Shown piece after piece: positions 50,712-63,040 of a stretch of DNA of 64,000 bases (position 1 is the first letter of the stretch; each line of letters begins with the position of its first letter). The stretch is from assembly GCF_027244095.1 (NCBI RefSeq), contig NC_069659.1, positions 90,951,501-91,015,500 on the forward strand. The letters are read 5' to 3'. Below the pieces are notes generated by a model. The model ran no database searches. It was not told the origin of the DNA and was given only the letters and a program-made list of their open reading frames with translations. This DNA comes from Hemicordylus capensis. Taxonomy: Eukaryota > Chordata > Lepidosauria > Squamata > Cordylidae. A program made the position numbers and the translations under genes.

Positions 50712-51335
50712 TTTTCTCTAGACATCTGATTTTTATTTCTGGTACTATTTTCTGATTGGCAAGAATATAATTTTTTCTTACCTCATAGGATTTTCTTCTG
50801 GTACTGTTTTCTGATGGGCAGGACCCCGTCAGATTTTAGTATGGAGGTACACTTTTCTGGTGGGTGCCGTTTTCTGATAGACCACACCATCTGAGTTTTC
50901 AGTACCCCCTCAGATTTTAGTACCAGGGCAAGCTTTTCGGATTGGTGCTGTTTTCTCTTCAATTTCCAGGACCCTTCCAGATTACAGTAGCAAAGTTTGA
51001 TTTTCTGATGAGTGCTCTTTTCTGATGGACTAGACTGTAAGTTTTCAGGATTGTGTCAGCAAGGGGTTCTGACAGGTTCCAGAAAACGTATGGTACTGAA
51101 ATCTGGCAGGGTCCTGGAAACTGATGGGGTCTAGTCCATAAGATAATAGTTGGTACTGAAGACTGATGGGATCCTGAATACTTACAGTCTAGTGTCAGAA
51201 AACATCACCCAACAGAAAAGCGCAGCTTGAAATCAGACGGGGTCCTGAACATGTACAGTCTAGTTCATCAGAAAAGTGTACCTCGGTACTGGAAGCTGAC
51301 AGTACTGGAAATTTATGGGCTAGTGCTAGTTCAAA
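50712..51335. repeat. Inverted-repeat array of short related words
   Basis: The left half repeats ttttctgatgg, ggtact and cagattttagtac; the right half carries their complements (atcagaaaa, gtactgaaatctg). One pair is clear: 51018-51050 and the reverse complement of 51243-51275 match at 29 of 33 positions. It resembles no known family in this window and has no coding content. Confidence 0.75.
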
Positions 51336-51906
51336 GCAAGGCAGGATTGGAATTCAGGACCTACAGGTTCATATAGCACTCCCTTTGCTGTTATCCTATT
51401 CAACAACAGCTCCTCACCTGCACTCAAAGGAATGGAAGATGCAGCCTTGAATGAGGAAAAGCGAAGTTTATAAAGCAAGTCCAAGATCCTGCCAGACTAA
51501 ACATTTCCAGACAATCCCAGATACCCAATGCAAAGAAAGGAAAGCATGATTTCAAACTGTTTCTGATATTAACCAATCCTCTAATAGGCAAAGCTGTTTC
51601 CAAAGACTTTTTGCTAGGCTCACAATCACTTGCAGTCTTGTGGACTACACAAGTCTCCTCACTAACAGTGAAGTTAATGAACTTAAGCACACACAGGCTT
51701 TGTTGTCAGGACAAAATGAATCCTTCAAACAAATGTCTTGCCAAAAAGGAAGCTGCTCTGTTGGTGACAATAGAGATTCAATAATACAGTTTCAAGAAAA
51801 ATAAAGTATTATATTGTTTATTTCAAAATAATATTAGAATAATGTAATATAATATTATTAATATTACATAATATTACATAATATTACACAGTATTAATAT
51901 TATTAA

Positions 51907-52165
51907 TACTACATAATATTATAGCCAACTAATGGCACAGTGGGGAAGTAACTTGCTTAGGGAGGAAGAGGTTGCTGGTGTGAATCCCCGCTGGAAACAC
52001 CTATATCGAGCAGCAGTGACATAGGAAGGTGCTGAAAGGCATCATCTCAGACTGTGCAGGCAATGGCAATGGCAAACCCTTCCTGTATTCTACCAAAGAA
52101 AACCACATGGCTCTGTGGTTGCCAGGAGTCAACATGGACTCAACAGCATAACTTTACTTGATTAA
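51907..52165 (+). repeat. Sauria SINE (tRNA head, BovB-like tail)
   Basis: It starts with a tRNA-like head (aatggcacagtgggg, then gaggttgctggtgtgaatcc), continues gaaggtgctgaaaggcatca and tgtattctaccaaagaaaac, and ends gccaggagtcaacatggact then caacagcata, as in the BovB LINE tail. The family is known from squamates. A+T-rich aatatt palindromes precede it (51780-51905). Confidence 0.88.
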
Positions 52166-52455
52166 AATCAGACAGGAAATTTCTGCTTATGTTCATGCAG
52201 CTTGGAATTCAATAAGATATAGGAGCGATTCAAAACTCCTCCATGCAAGATAAAGGGTAAGAGTTTCTGATAGATTTGTCTTCAGGGCACTGGCTACAAA
52301 CAGAGAGACAGAACATGCTCTTTTCTTGCCAACTCTCCAGATATTTCACATTACTTCAAATTTGACTTAAAGCTGATGCTTTTCTGCAGAATGTAGATTT
52401 ACTTTTTGTTTTGAAGAAGGTAAGAAAATCTCATAGGAGTTGTAACAGAAAGCAG

Positions 52456-53138
52456 TAGGGGTGTGCACGAATCAAATTCTATTATTCAATTTGAAGATGA
52501 ATCAATAGCAGAACCATCAAATTGATTTCATCGAGAACAGCCGGCTTGGCCTACTATCTCGACTAATCACCCTTGTATAATGCAAATCAATCTGGGTGAC
52601 TTGAGCACCATTTTGAGCCCATTTTGGTGGAAAACTAGGCCTCAAAATGGTTCTTTTTTCTGGGCAGAGCTGATCTATGAATTAGGGTCAGCAAGCAGAT
52701 CAGTCCAGATACACCAAGTCTTGAGCAGAAGGCTGGTTTACCCACGTACCCCAATTGGTAGATCAGCTCTCCCTAGAAAAACAGGCCTAAGTGGTGTCAT
52801 CTTTCTGGGGAGAGCTGGTCTACCAAGTGGGGTCAGCAGGTAAACCAGCCCTCTACTCCAGACTTAGCACATCCGGACTGGTCTACCTGCCAACTCCAAT
52901 TGGTAGACTCTCCATGGAAAAAAGTGCCATTTTGAAGCCCTTTCCCCCCAGCAAAACATGCCTGAAAATGATGTTTGAATCACCCAAATAGATTTGTGTT
53001 GAATCAGGGGTGATTCACTTCAACCCTGAATTGAGCCCTCTATTTTGAGGACAATTGAATTTTAGGACAAATCTGAGAATTGCCCCTGAATCAACACAAA
53101 TCAATTCGACCTCGATCGAATTGAATTGTGCACCCCTA
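52456..53138. mobile_element. Non-autonomous hAT element, 683 bp
   Basis: The ends TAGGGGTGTGCACGAATC and GAATTGTGCACCCCTA are imperfect inverted repeats. A perfect 8-bp duplication, GAAAGCAG, flanks it at 52448-52455 and 53139-53146. The interior holds related blocks (gcagagctgatctatgaatt and ggagagctggtctaccaagt, about 137 bp apart) with an inverted arrangement. The frames at 52580-52991 lie inside it and match no transposase. Confidence 0.9.
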
Positions 53139-53184
53139 GAAAGCAGGTTCCTTGGATCATACTGAGCATGCTCCACTACACTTG

Positions 53185-53490
53185 AACAGAGGAGTGCTAA
53201 TCTTTTGGTAGCAAGCATGACTTGTCCCCTTAGCTAAGCAGCGTCCACCCTGGGTGCATATGAATTGGAGACTTGATGTGTGAGCACTGTAAGAAATTCC
53301 CCTTAGGAGATGGAGCCACTCCATCCCCTAAGGGGAATGAACAGAAGGTTCCAAGTTCCCTCCCTGGCATCTCCAAGATAGGGCTGAGAGAGATTCCTGA
53401 CTGCAACCTTGGAGAAGCCACTGCCAATCTTGGAAGACAATATTGAGCTAGATGGACCTATGGTCTGACTCAGTATATGGCAGTTTTCCA
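53185..53490 (+). repeat. 5S-headed SINE
   Basis: The head includes tggtagcaagcatgacttgt and a 5S rRNA-like promoter region (ttagctaagcagcgtc, ttggagactt). The body reads aggttccaagttccctccct, gcatctccaagatagggctg and cttggagaagccactgcca, and ends gagctagatggacctatggt then ctgactcagta. The copy stops about 0.37 kb before exon 2. Confidence 0.85.
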
Positions 53491-53857
53491 TATACTGTCC
53501 TTGTCTGAAGGCAAATTGAGCGAGGTCCCTTCTGCCACTGTCAGGGAGGCTTTTATGTATCTTTGTGTGGGAGTTCCCCCTAAAGTGGCAATTGAACCCC
53601 AAGGAACATGTGACCCAGCCAGGCTCTCTTTGCAATGTGGCCTGCTCTTTCAGTGGTGCCCTGCAGCCATTCCTAAATGATTCTAAACCCAATGTCATGA
53701 AGCTCGCTTTCTGGAGGAAAAGACTACCTAAGTCACCCAGGCCCTAGCTCCTTCCACCTAGCAAAAATCCTAGCCTCTTCTGAGGGCAGTTGGTATTGCC
53801 CACTACATCAGATACTGTTGTTTGTGCCTTAACTGAGGCTTCTCTGTTCCTTTCCAG

Positions 53858-53940
53858 GTTTAGGAGACGCCTGGGGACAGCCGAGCAGATTAGGTCCCTT
53901 GGATAATGTCGCGAAGGAGCTGGGCTCGCATTTGCTTCAG
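53858..53940 (+). CDS. SIM2: SIM2 coding exon 2 (linker to PAS-A)
   Basis: This 83-nt exon completes Gly59 and encodes residues 60-86, beginning [20 protein letters not shown] and ending LGSHLLQ, the linker between bHLH and PAS-A and the first PAS-A residues. GDAWGQPSR is SIM2-type. The acceptor is a pyrimidine tract ending tttccag and the donor is CAG followed by gtacta. It starts in phase 1 and ends on a codon boundary, so it joins exons 1 and 3 without a frame break. Leu and Asn replace Ala and Gly of human SIM2 (recalled) in the GPLD segment; no stop is seen. It is too short to appear as an open frame and was found by translating around the splice sites. Confidence 0.97.
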
Positions 53941-54059
53941 GTACTAGAGTCTTTGCAATTTGTGTTGCTTCAATGCATTTTCTCTTTTGTTTTATCCAGG
54001 ATAAGTTTGTTGTGTTGGTCTTAATACCTACTGAATCCTGTTCCCCTAGGCCTGGAGGA

Positions 54060-54108
54060 AGTCACGTTTTCTTGGGCGGGGGGGGGGGGGAGAGAGAGAG
54101 GGAGAGAG
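54060..54108. repeat. G run and (GA)n tract
   Basis: A run of about 12-13 G is followed by a GA-rich tract just inside intron 2. Confidence 0.9.
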
Positions 54109-54350
54109 AACACCAGTCAATATGTTTCCAAATTTGCCATTCTAAGGGCACAGATATAACTCAAGATATAACTTGTTAAATGCTGCTTAGTTACCCCTTT
54201 AATAGCCCTGTCCTAGTTAAACCAGGAAGATTAATACATGTCCTTTCCTGCTCCCTCCTTACTCCTTTCTATTGTGCTTTCTGGTCAAATTGGGCATTCT
54301 TAATCTAGATTTATGGTTACAGAATCAGGGAGGAATGGGACCTATCATTG

Positions 54351-54587
54351 CCTGCTAACTGGGCAAAGAGGCACCTTTTACCATGGTGATTCTCTTTATT
54401 TAGCAGGGGGAGAGTAACTGGCCCTATTCACCCCCAGCACAGTACCTCCAGTGACTGTTGCTGGTGTCTATCTTATGTTTCTTTTTAGATTGTGAGCCCT
54501 TTGGGGACAGGGCTCCATCTTATTTATTTGTTATGTCTCTGTGTAAACCGCCCTGAGCCATTTTTGGAAGGGCAGTATAGAAATTGA
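54351..54587 (+). repeat. Lizard SINE (forward arm of inverted pair)
   Basis: Full-length copy from cctgctaactgggcaaag to ggcagtatagaaattgaa, very close to 37079-37322. It is followed by an (ATT)n run (54588-54632) and a reverse copy. Confidence 0.9.

Positions 54588-54632
<45 letters not shown>
54588..54632. repeat. (ATT)n between inverted SINEs
   Basis: A trinucleotide run joins the tail of the forward copy to the tail of the reverse copy. Confidence 0.95.
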
Positions 54633-54634
<2 letters not shown>

Positions 54635-54871
54635 TTCGGTTTCTATACCACCCTTCCAAAAATGGCTCAGGGAGGTTTACACAGAGAAATAGAAATAAAT
54701 AAGATGGCTCCCTGTCCCAAAAGGACTAACATTCTTTAAAAAAACCCCACAAGATAGACACCAGCAACAGTCACTGGAGGTACTGTGCTGGGGGTGGATA
54801 GGGTCAGTTACTCTCCCCCTACTAAAGAAAGAGAATCACCACATTAAAAGGTGCCTCTTTGCTAAGTTAGG
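54633..54871 (-). repeat. Lizard SINE (reverse arm of inverted pair)
   Basis: It reads ggtttctataccacccttcc, gacaccagcaacagtcactg, ggatagggtcagttactctc and aaggtgcctctttgctaagt, the reverse of 54351-54587. The two full-length copies are tail to tail. Confidence 0.9.
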
Positions 54872-54890
54872 AGGGGTTCAATGAGTTAAT

Positions 54891-54930
54891 GCAGAATAAA
54901 AGAGTGCAATGCAGAATAAAAGAGTGCAAT
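54891..54930. repeat. Exact 20-bp tandem duplication
   Basis: gcagaataaaagagtgcaat occurs twice without a gap. Confidence 0.95.
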
Positions 54931-54932
54931 GA

Positions 54933-55090
54933 CAGGGGTGTAGCAATAATTGAATGGATGGGTTCAAAGAACCCAGGCCCCCAGCTCCTGAGGGCCCTGA
55001 GCTCCGCCCCTCCCTATTTTCTTCATTATCTCCCTGGGGCCACCAGGGAGAGGGGTGAACACAGCGCCCTCTCCCATAGCTACACCCCTG
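54933..55090. mobile_element. Short hAT element, CAGGGGYGTAGC family, copy 3
   Basis: The ends CAGGGGTGTAGCAATAATT and TAGCTACACCCCTG are inverted repeats. The flanking octamers TGCAATGA (54925-54932) and TGTGATGA (55091-55098) match at 6 of 8. The interior (cctattttcttcattatctc) is shared with 28605-28764. Confidence 0.85.
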
Positions 55091-57484
55091 TGTGATGAGC
55101 TTATGTATGCAGAATGACCATAAATAATGGGATACAAATATGTAAGGAAGCCCAGTAGTCTGCAGTCAGTGAAATACACATTTATGCGCACACACACACA
55201 AAGTCGATTCCTATTTGCTGGAATGAATCCTATTTGCTGGAATGAATACACGTGCTCTTGGTTAATTGCGGAAAATATATAGATATATGAACAAAGGCAT
55301 TAAGCGTGTATTTTAAGTGGGATGTTTCTATTCTCTGGATTGCTCAGTGGATAAACCTTTAAAAGAACGCACAGCTCTAGTATGATGGGAGGCAAACATC
55401 TGGATTGCATTTTTTTTTACATTAACACCTGAAAATCCAGTTGTTCAAAAACTGGTTGATCCGCTTTGGAATTCCGGTATTCTGCATTAGGAGTGCTGAC
55501 TCAGCAAAGAGTTTAGATGGGTATGTGCCTGAGTCTCCACAAAAGCAATCGTGTAGAAAGGCATGCACTATCTATGGCCCACCTGACCTTTCCCTCCCAA
55601 TTTTAAAGTTAAAGTAAAATGTACTGTTTAAATTATAATTTTTATTGTGGAAGGTTAATTTCTAGTAGTGTAATTTGTTGCTTTAAGTGTTTAAACATGC
55701 AATCTTAAGCAGAAATGCAATCTTAAGTAAGTGGAACCACTTTTTAGAATTCTTATAACCTAATCCAGGTCACAGTTGGTAAATGACACTGACCTGGGTA
55801 GGGCTAAGAGTTTTGTTTTCTTTAAACTTTAGTTATTAAGTTTTACAACCAAGTTTAGTTGTGTGCCTACACTGATGGATATTTGCTACAGTCTTCTAAA
55901 AGGATGATATTGACAGAAAGAACACAAATTGTATGAAGGGTTGTTTCAGTTTCTTAACAGTGATTGTCATTATTTTGCAACTAACATAGAATTTGTGTAT
56001 AATGATTTGATATATATTTTTTTAGAATCCTGGAATCAATTCAATTTTGAGAACAGTTTTAATGAAACTAGAAAGTAACCTATGTCCTTAACCTGCTATT
56101 TTCTCATCACAACATTCTTGCACAGAACATCAATTTTAAGAAAAATAGTGACAGACATACAGCGCAGGGGTATGTCAGCCCAATAATGTTGCATGCAGGC
56201 AAGTTGTGCAGCTGTTCTAATTGTGTAAATGATGTTACACAAAAGTAAGCCAGTTGGAAACAGTGGGCTTACTATTCTGCAACATCATTCATGCAGTTGT
56301 GCAACTTGCATGCATGCAGCATTGCTGGGCTGACCCTGAAAGATTTGATAGTAATTCTTCCAAAGTATTCCCATTAATAGCCCCTTAACCTGTTGAATCT
56401 GTTTTGCAAAATGCATTTTGGCCTAAGTGGAAAACTTGATTACTTTAAAAAATCTGAAACATCTATACCTCATATCTTTTGTACACAAGACTGTTTCCAA
56501 CAATTAATAAAATCAATAAAATATCCTTGTCCTAGAGAGTAACTTCTTAGTTTAATTTATCAGCCATTTCATATTTGATATAATATAATAATATTATGTG
56601 ATATTTGTCAGTTTTTTCTGAGCTATGATTGCTCAGAGTGCTGTTTTAAAGTCCGCAGCTAAAGCTACGTCATCCACTGCAAATGTGTATGTTTTCACCT
56701 CTGAGTGAGTGAGTAAGTAAAGAGTTTCTGAAAGTAAGGTTTTCTAATGGAAGTGCTGATGCAGTTTGCCTATAATGGTGGAGAACAAACTGCTAGTTTA
56801 TGAGGATTTTTAAAGCAATGTATTATTTTAAAAAGCAGTGATTTCTTTCCCATGTTAATACTGCTACAAAGTTTTGTTTATGTTCTGAAGGAGAAGAAAA
56901 AATGAAACCAAAGAGTAATCTGGTTCCAATTACATGTAGTAAAAATAGAGTAGGCCAGAGAATAATTTGGAATTTTTTTTTATTGGGGTAACATTGAACT
57001 TGCCTTTTATTACTTTCCTTCTGTTACAGAATCCTGTAATATGAATTAGTAAATATAAAAGACAATTGTTTTATCTAGGAATTCAGAAATTAGATTTGCT
57101 TTCAGAAGTAGTTCTCCTTCCCTCCTTCCTTCAAAGGGAGAATACTTATGGCATTCTTAGTTTGCCAGAGGTGTATGTTACTACTGTTATAGTAATAAGA
57201 GGTGTAGTTTTGAAGACACTTACAGAGGTGGCTTCCACTGAAACGGATATATGAAGTTGACATATCCTGAGCTAAATCAGTGGTCTGTCTAGCCTGGTAT
57301 TGTGTTTTCTGATGAGCTGTGGCTTCTAAGATCTCCACAGAGGTTTCCCCCAGCTCTTGTCCCAGAGGCTCTTTAACTGGATACTGAACCTGGGACTTTT
57401 GGTGCTCTACCTTTGAGCTCTGGCCTGTTACCAAAATCACTCAGCCTGGCTGTGACTCTTCTGGGTCTCAGGCAGAGATCTTTA

Positions 57485-57715
57485 AAGGTAAAGTTGTGCC
57501 ATTGAGTTGGTGTCGACTCCTGGTGTCCACAGAGTAATGTGTGTGGGTTTTTTTGGTAGAATACAGGAGGAGTTTACCATTGCTATCTCCCACGCAGGAT
57601 GAGATGATGCATTTCAGCATTTTCCTATATCGTTGCTGCTTGATATAAGTACCATTGGGGATTCAAACCAGCAACCTCTTGCTCCCTAGACAACTTATTT
57701 CCCTTTATCTGACTT
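57485..57715 (-). repeat. Sauria SINE (reverse copy)
   Basis: It reads ttggtgtcgactcctggtgt, ggtagaatacaggaggagtt, gatgcatttcagcattttcc and ggggattcaaaccagcaacc, the reverse of the copy at 51907-52165, ending with the tRNA-like head. Confidence 0.88.
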
Positions 57716-58121
57716 TTAAACGGGAGATCCCAGGAACTGAGCCTGGGACCTTTATCAAACAAACATGAAAACCATGTTTGTTTGAAAAGGTTGTATTAGC
57801 ATAAACTTATATATTAGCCTAATTTGACTGACGGACAGACCTATTAGCATATAGAAGATAGAAATTATAACAATAAAATAATATAAACACTGCATGCAAA
57901 GCAAGTACTCTACTACTGGGTGATGACCTATTCCTGAAAATCAGTGGAATTTGCTTCCAATTACACATTTCTGAGATTAAGATGGAATATTTTTACAATG
58001 TTTTAAGAATATTGTGACATATCCAGAGATCCAGGCTCAACATGGTACTTGGAAGCAGATTTTTTTAGTTTATAGAACTTACTATTCCTTAAATGTACAC
58101 AGGATTGATGTTTTTAAATAC

Positions 58122-58358
58122 TACTACTATACATATCTATATTCCGCTTTTTAATCAATGGTATCTATGTATACCATAGAAAAATAGCAAATAAATAAGG
58201 GGGTTCCCTGTACCCAAAGGGCTCACAATCTTAAAAACAAAAGCATAAGGTAGACACCAGTAACAGCCACTGAAGAGATGCTGTGCTAAGGGTAGATAGG
58301 GCCAGTTGCTCTATCCTTGCTAAAGATAAAAAGAATCACCACTTCAAAAAGTGCTTTA
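58122..58358 (-). repeat. Lizard SINE with L2/CR1-like tail (reverse copy)
   Basis: ccaaagggctcacaatct, gtagacaccagtaacagcc and tagatagggccagttgctc are in the order expected for the reverse strand of the family at 54351. The tail end is diverged. Confidence 0.8.
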
Positions 58359-58978
58359 ATTTTTGATGGGTATTCATTTTATGTTGTTTGTGAGAATATT
58401 ATGCCTCAAATAAGAATTAAGTAATAGGGCAAAGTAGTAAATTGCAACACTAAATGTGAACAACTATGGAAAGTCGCTATAACTTTCAAGGAATTTTCTC
58501 TCTATATGTTTATGAAATTATGGTTACATAAAATTTTATTTTATGAAATGTTCATGTTCCTTTTTATTTCCCTTACATTTTTTTAAATGACAATCAGAAT
58601 CTTCTGTTCACAAAGGCTGTAATAAAATAAAATTCAGAAAAATATAAAACATCACCTACAGTATCATTAAAATGCAAACAGTGACAACCTATTTCTGCCA
58701 ATTAATCCATAAAACACAGCCACAAAGGACTGGTTTTCCCCTTAAGAACCACATAATTCAGTATTTGTACTATGTACTAAAATACCAAATATCAACAAGA
58801 GAACATTAATGTAAGTACTGCTGCTGTAAAACCAGCATCTGTAAGAGGAGAATGGGTTAGATTTAACTTTTTATAGTGTGTGTATACTAGTCTTCATCAG
58901 GCCAATATGGGTAATATCTTTTTAATATATGTTCTTCTGTAGGGGGAAATTAAAAACTCACAAGGAACTTGACTATAA

Positions 58979-59149
<171 letters not shown>

Positions 59150-59319
59150 TGATGTTGGAGTGGCATATGGGTATATTATCTTGCCAGTGTTTGAACTTCA
59201 GGTTTTTTTTTTTGCAGTGACATAGAAGTTTCCCTTTTGAACTGATTTTAGGGTTTTTGTTTAGTGTGCTTTGAACTGCTTGTCACTGTAAGGAAACTAC
59301 CTTATATGTTTCTTGTCCT

Positions 59320-60260
59320 TTTATTATAATAATTGGGTTGTATCCAAATCTTGCTTTGCAAATGTGCAAGAGGGGTGTGTGATTTTCATTAAACCCTTCC
59401 CTCTCCCTTGCACCCCCTGAAAATCTGCTCTTGAGGATTCTCCAGGAGTGGATGATTTTGCAGGAGAGAGGGCTGTCGACAGAAGCAGGATTTGAGGGGA
59501 ATCATGCACTCACTCTTGTGCGAGCATCAGATTGTGTGAGAACCCATTACCTCTAAGTAGGGCACTATGAACAAAATAAAGACGTTTGGAAACATCCATA
59601 CAAGTGCTGTGTTACCTCTACTCCTCCCTACACCAATTCAGGCTACTTCAGCTGAGCCTCAGTGACCCCAGCCATGCCGGTAAGCTGGATATAGTGCAGC
59701 CTACCCTCCCTGCAGCTATGGCAACTTCTTTCCCTTTCTGGCTGGGAGCTTTTTGCAACTGGCCACAGCAGTAGTGGTAATGGTATATGTCTCTGAAAAC
59801 AAGTGGTGATTTCCAGTCTGTGCTTTGGATTGTATTCAGTAGTGTTAGCTGCTGTGAAAGTAGAGGAAACCTGAATTTTATAGTAAAATGTGCTTTAGGG
59901 AAAAAATAAAAAAGGCAGTAGATTTATGAGTGTTCACTTGGAATTCAAGGTAATTTTTCTTGAGTTTTGCCAGCCTCGTGGCCTTTTCACTAAAGTGTTT
60001 TATATGTTTATGGTAGAACTCATAAAACTGGGTTTACTACTGTTCTGCTCAAGAGTTAGTGTTTTGGGCTTTAGGGCACTGCTAGATCCCCCCTCCCCCC
60101 GCTTTAAAGGTAACTCTAGCTGTGATCCTAAGCACAATTTCTTGGACTAAATTCAGTTAAAAGCAATGGGGTTTACTTCCAAGTATATATGTTTAGAACT
60201 GTGCATCAGACAAAATAACATTGGAATGTGATCCATCTTTCATTTATTGTTTGAAATATG
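59320..60260. other. Intronic DNA with a palindromic short repeat
   Basis: No exon is recognisable. A copy of the agtaagtccc family lies at 60120-60205 (gtgatcctaagcacaa, then gggtttacttccaagtata). The 59586-60150 open frames show no domain. Confidence 0.5.
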
Positions 60261-60269
60261 AATCATGTC

Positions 60270-60564
60270 ATAGGAACATAGGAAGCTGCCTTATGCTGAG
60301 TCAGACCATGGATCCATCTAGCTCAGTATTGTCTATGCAGACTTGCACCGGCTTCTCTGAGGTTGCAGGCAGGAGTCTCTCAGCTCTATCTTGGAGATGC
60401 TAGGAGGGAACTTGGAATCTTCTGCATGCAAGCATGCCGGTGCTCTTCCCAGAGTGGCCCCATCCCCTAAGGCTAATATCCTACAATGTTCACACATGTA
60501 GTCTCCCATTCAAATGCAAACCAGGGCAGACCCTGCTTAGTAAAGGGGACAATTCATGCTTTCA
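60270..60564 (-). repeat. 5S-headed SINE (reverse copy)
   Basis: Reverse orientation: ggaagctgccttatgctgag, gatccatctagctcagtat, gaggttgcaggcaggagtct and ctatcttggagatgctagg (body), then gtagtctcccattcaaatgc and gcagaccctgcttagtaaag (5S-like head). It retains the head better than the 53185 copy. Confidence 0.87.
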
Positions 60565-61020
60565 TATATATATATATGGTTTGTTTTTTTTAAAAAAGTA
60601 GGTGTATTAGCACACATTTAAAAATGGTTAAAAACATGGTGCTCAAATGGTATGAAGGCTAACTAGAAAATATAATGCTAAAGGTGTGCTTACATAGGAA
60701 AGTTAAGACGCATGGAAATAGGGCTCAACTTCCTAGAATGTGACTGCTTGGAAAACTACACTTCTTAAAAAGATGGGTGAGTATTGCTATGGCCATCCAC
60801 ACTTGAAAAGATTGTGCTACTCTTCTGTTAGGGGAAAAAATGATTTTCTTTGTTAAGAAATGCAATGCATTAAGTGAAGGTGGACAATACAGATGGACAA
60901 TGGATTAATGACAGTGTTGTGTGACACCCACCACCCCTCACAACAGGTAAAGAGTGAATGTAACAATTCTAATAGTTTAGGAATGTAAGTCCTGTAATTT
61001 TTATCCTGAAATAGAATTAA

Positions 61021-61068
61021 TAATAATAATAATAATAATAATGATGATGATGATGATGATGATGATGT
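61021..61068. repeat. (AAT)n(GAT)n microsatellite
   Basis: A compound trinucleotide run. The flanking DNA to 61640 shows no gene or recognised repeat. Confidence 0.95.
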
Positions 61069-61639
61069 TGCTTAAGTTCTTCAGACTTTTAAAACTAGTT
61101 ACTTTCATCATCCTCATTCATACATTGGAAGAGAACAAGTTTTCTTTTTCAACTCCCTGTTGATTTCTTAATTTGAATGAGGACAATATTCTTTCTGTAC
61201 TTTTAGAAGAAGCTACTGCTGTGAAGTGCTGATTTAGCGGTTGAAAGAACTCTGGTTCCAGGTTGTTTTAAAAAGGAAAACTGATTATAGCTGAAACATG
61301 ATAAAAAACAGTTTAAAACATGATTTAAGTAAACACAATTTTATGTTTTTAATAATATATTTTAATATATCCTAAATGGATATATGTCCTAAATGGAGTC
61401 CTAAATGGCTCTGCTTTGGAGTCATTTATACTTCTGATTGGACATTTTATTTGTGGCACATTTGAGAATGTTTGATAATCTAGAATAAATATTATGTACA
61501 CTGGGACTTCAGAGTTCAAACTACTTGAGAATAATCCTATTAAAGAGATTACTTTGGATAAACTATTTTGAATTGCAACTTGCTTATGTCACCATTAAAA
61601 TCAACGTGCTGGAATTCCTAAATATAATCCACTAGGGAA

Positions 61640-61725
61640 AGATGAAATCCTATGCTTACTTGGAAGTAAGCTCCACTGAAACCAGTGGGGCTAACTTCCA
61701 AGTAGACATGTTAAGGATCACACAG
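61640..61725. repeat. Palindromic short repeat (agtaagtccc family)
   Basis: A well-preserved copy: atcctatgcttacttggaag, then cagtggggctaacttccaag with tagacatgttaaggatc. The two halves are complementary around a short loop (ctgaaaccag). Confidence 0.8.
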
Positions 61726-62592
61726 CTTCATTAGGTGAATAAAAAAATATTGGATATTAACAGATTCTTGATGGAAACTATGCCTTCAAGTGTGTGTCTT
61801 TTTGGAAAACTAAATGGGATATGGGCAGGAGAAGGCTGTGCTTGAATAGAGAGAGGGCACAGCTGGAAAGAGAAGGCTAAAAAATCGCTTGCAGAGACAT
61901 TCAATGCAATAATGTGAAAATCTAAAATGATGCATTTTCTGGAAAAGATTTTTGTGAAGCTTAGACTTCATTAAGATTTTTTAAAAAGTATATCCTGTGC
62001 ATTTTAGGAAATCAACAGGACTGGCTCAAAAAGATAGGTTATATTATTTTGCCTCTGTGCTTTCTCATCTTTCCAGCCCCTGAGCACACTAGGCTGCACT
62101 AAACAATTGTACAGCTTGACCCAAATTGTAAATATGGGCATTTAAGTTATGCTTCTCTGTTTATACAAAGTACTGCATGTGCCTGGAGATCTTTTCTTGA
62201 TGCAATTTTATATGTGCCAAATAAAAAGGATGTCGAGCTCAGATCTATTACAATGGAACTCTAATCAGCTCTAATCGGCTGATTATGTGTGTGATTCCAG
62301 CATGAGGGAGGGAAAGTGATAGTTTATACACAGATGGGCAGGAATTCAGATGAACATAAAAAGCACACATATTATAGAAAGAAAGGAGTTTCAGAATAAT
62401 TAATGTAGAACTAAATCTGGGTAATTATTATTTTTCATATTTTTATTTAATTAGTAAAGATTTCAGATTCATCAACTACATCGCCACTGAATACGGTGGA
62501 ATTGGGTCAACTCCACCCTAAATAAGAGTTTAGGTCCCCTCCCCCATTTGGAGACGAACTTCTGATAGCATATATTCAATGGGGATGGGTTG

Positions 62593-62772
62593 CAGCTAAG
62601 TGATAGAGCAGACTCTGCTTAGCATACAGAGGCAGGGTCCCAGGCTCAATCCCCAGCATCTCCATGTAGGCATGAGAAAAAAATCCCTGGATCTGAAACC
62701 CTGGAGAGCCACTGCCAGTCAGAGCAGACAGTACTGAGCTAGATGAACCAATGGTCTGACTCAGTAGACTGT
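62593..62772 (+). repeat. tRNA-headed SINE sharing the 5S-SINE body
   Basis: The head is tRNA-like, with A-box-type gctaagtgatagagca and B-box-type ggctcaatccc. The 3' part (gagccactgccagtca, gagctagatgaaccaatgg, ctgactcagta) is the same body used by the 5S-headed copies at 53185 and 60270. Confidence 0.85.
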
Positions 62773-63040
62773 AGCTACTCCAATTTTAGATGCAGACAAA
62801 ACTGGTGGTCATCATAAGGATTTCAAAAATCTTGGTATTGTAAAAAGTTTGCCTTGGTTCAAGTTCACACATTTATATTACCAGCATGAAATATTATGCA
62901 TCACTGGGACAACTGTGATTTATTACTGTGACTACTGATGCTAGCATTCAGTCTACTAAGTGCTAATTGTAATATGATTTACAATATAACTGATCAATGA
63001 TCATAATAAAGTATTTCATTTCAATATGATTTGCATAATA

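Noticed and set aside
60470-60564. Possible 5S rRNA gene
   Set aside because: Only the internal promoter region resembles 5S; it is joined to a SINE body, so it is a SINE head.
62593-62660. Possible tRNA gene
   Set aside because: It has A- and B-box-like blocks but is the head of a SINE with a 3' body and no intact cloverleaf.
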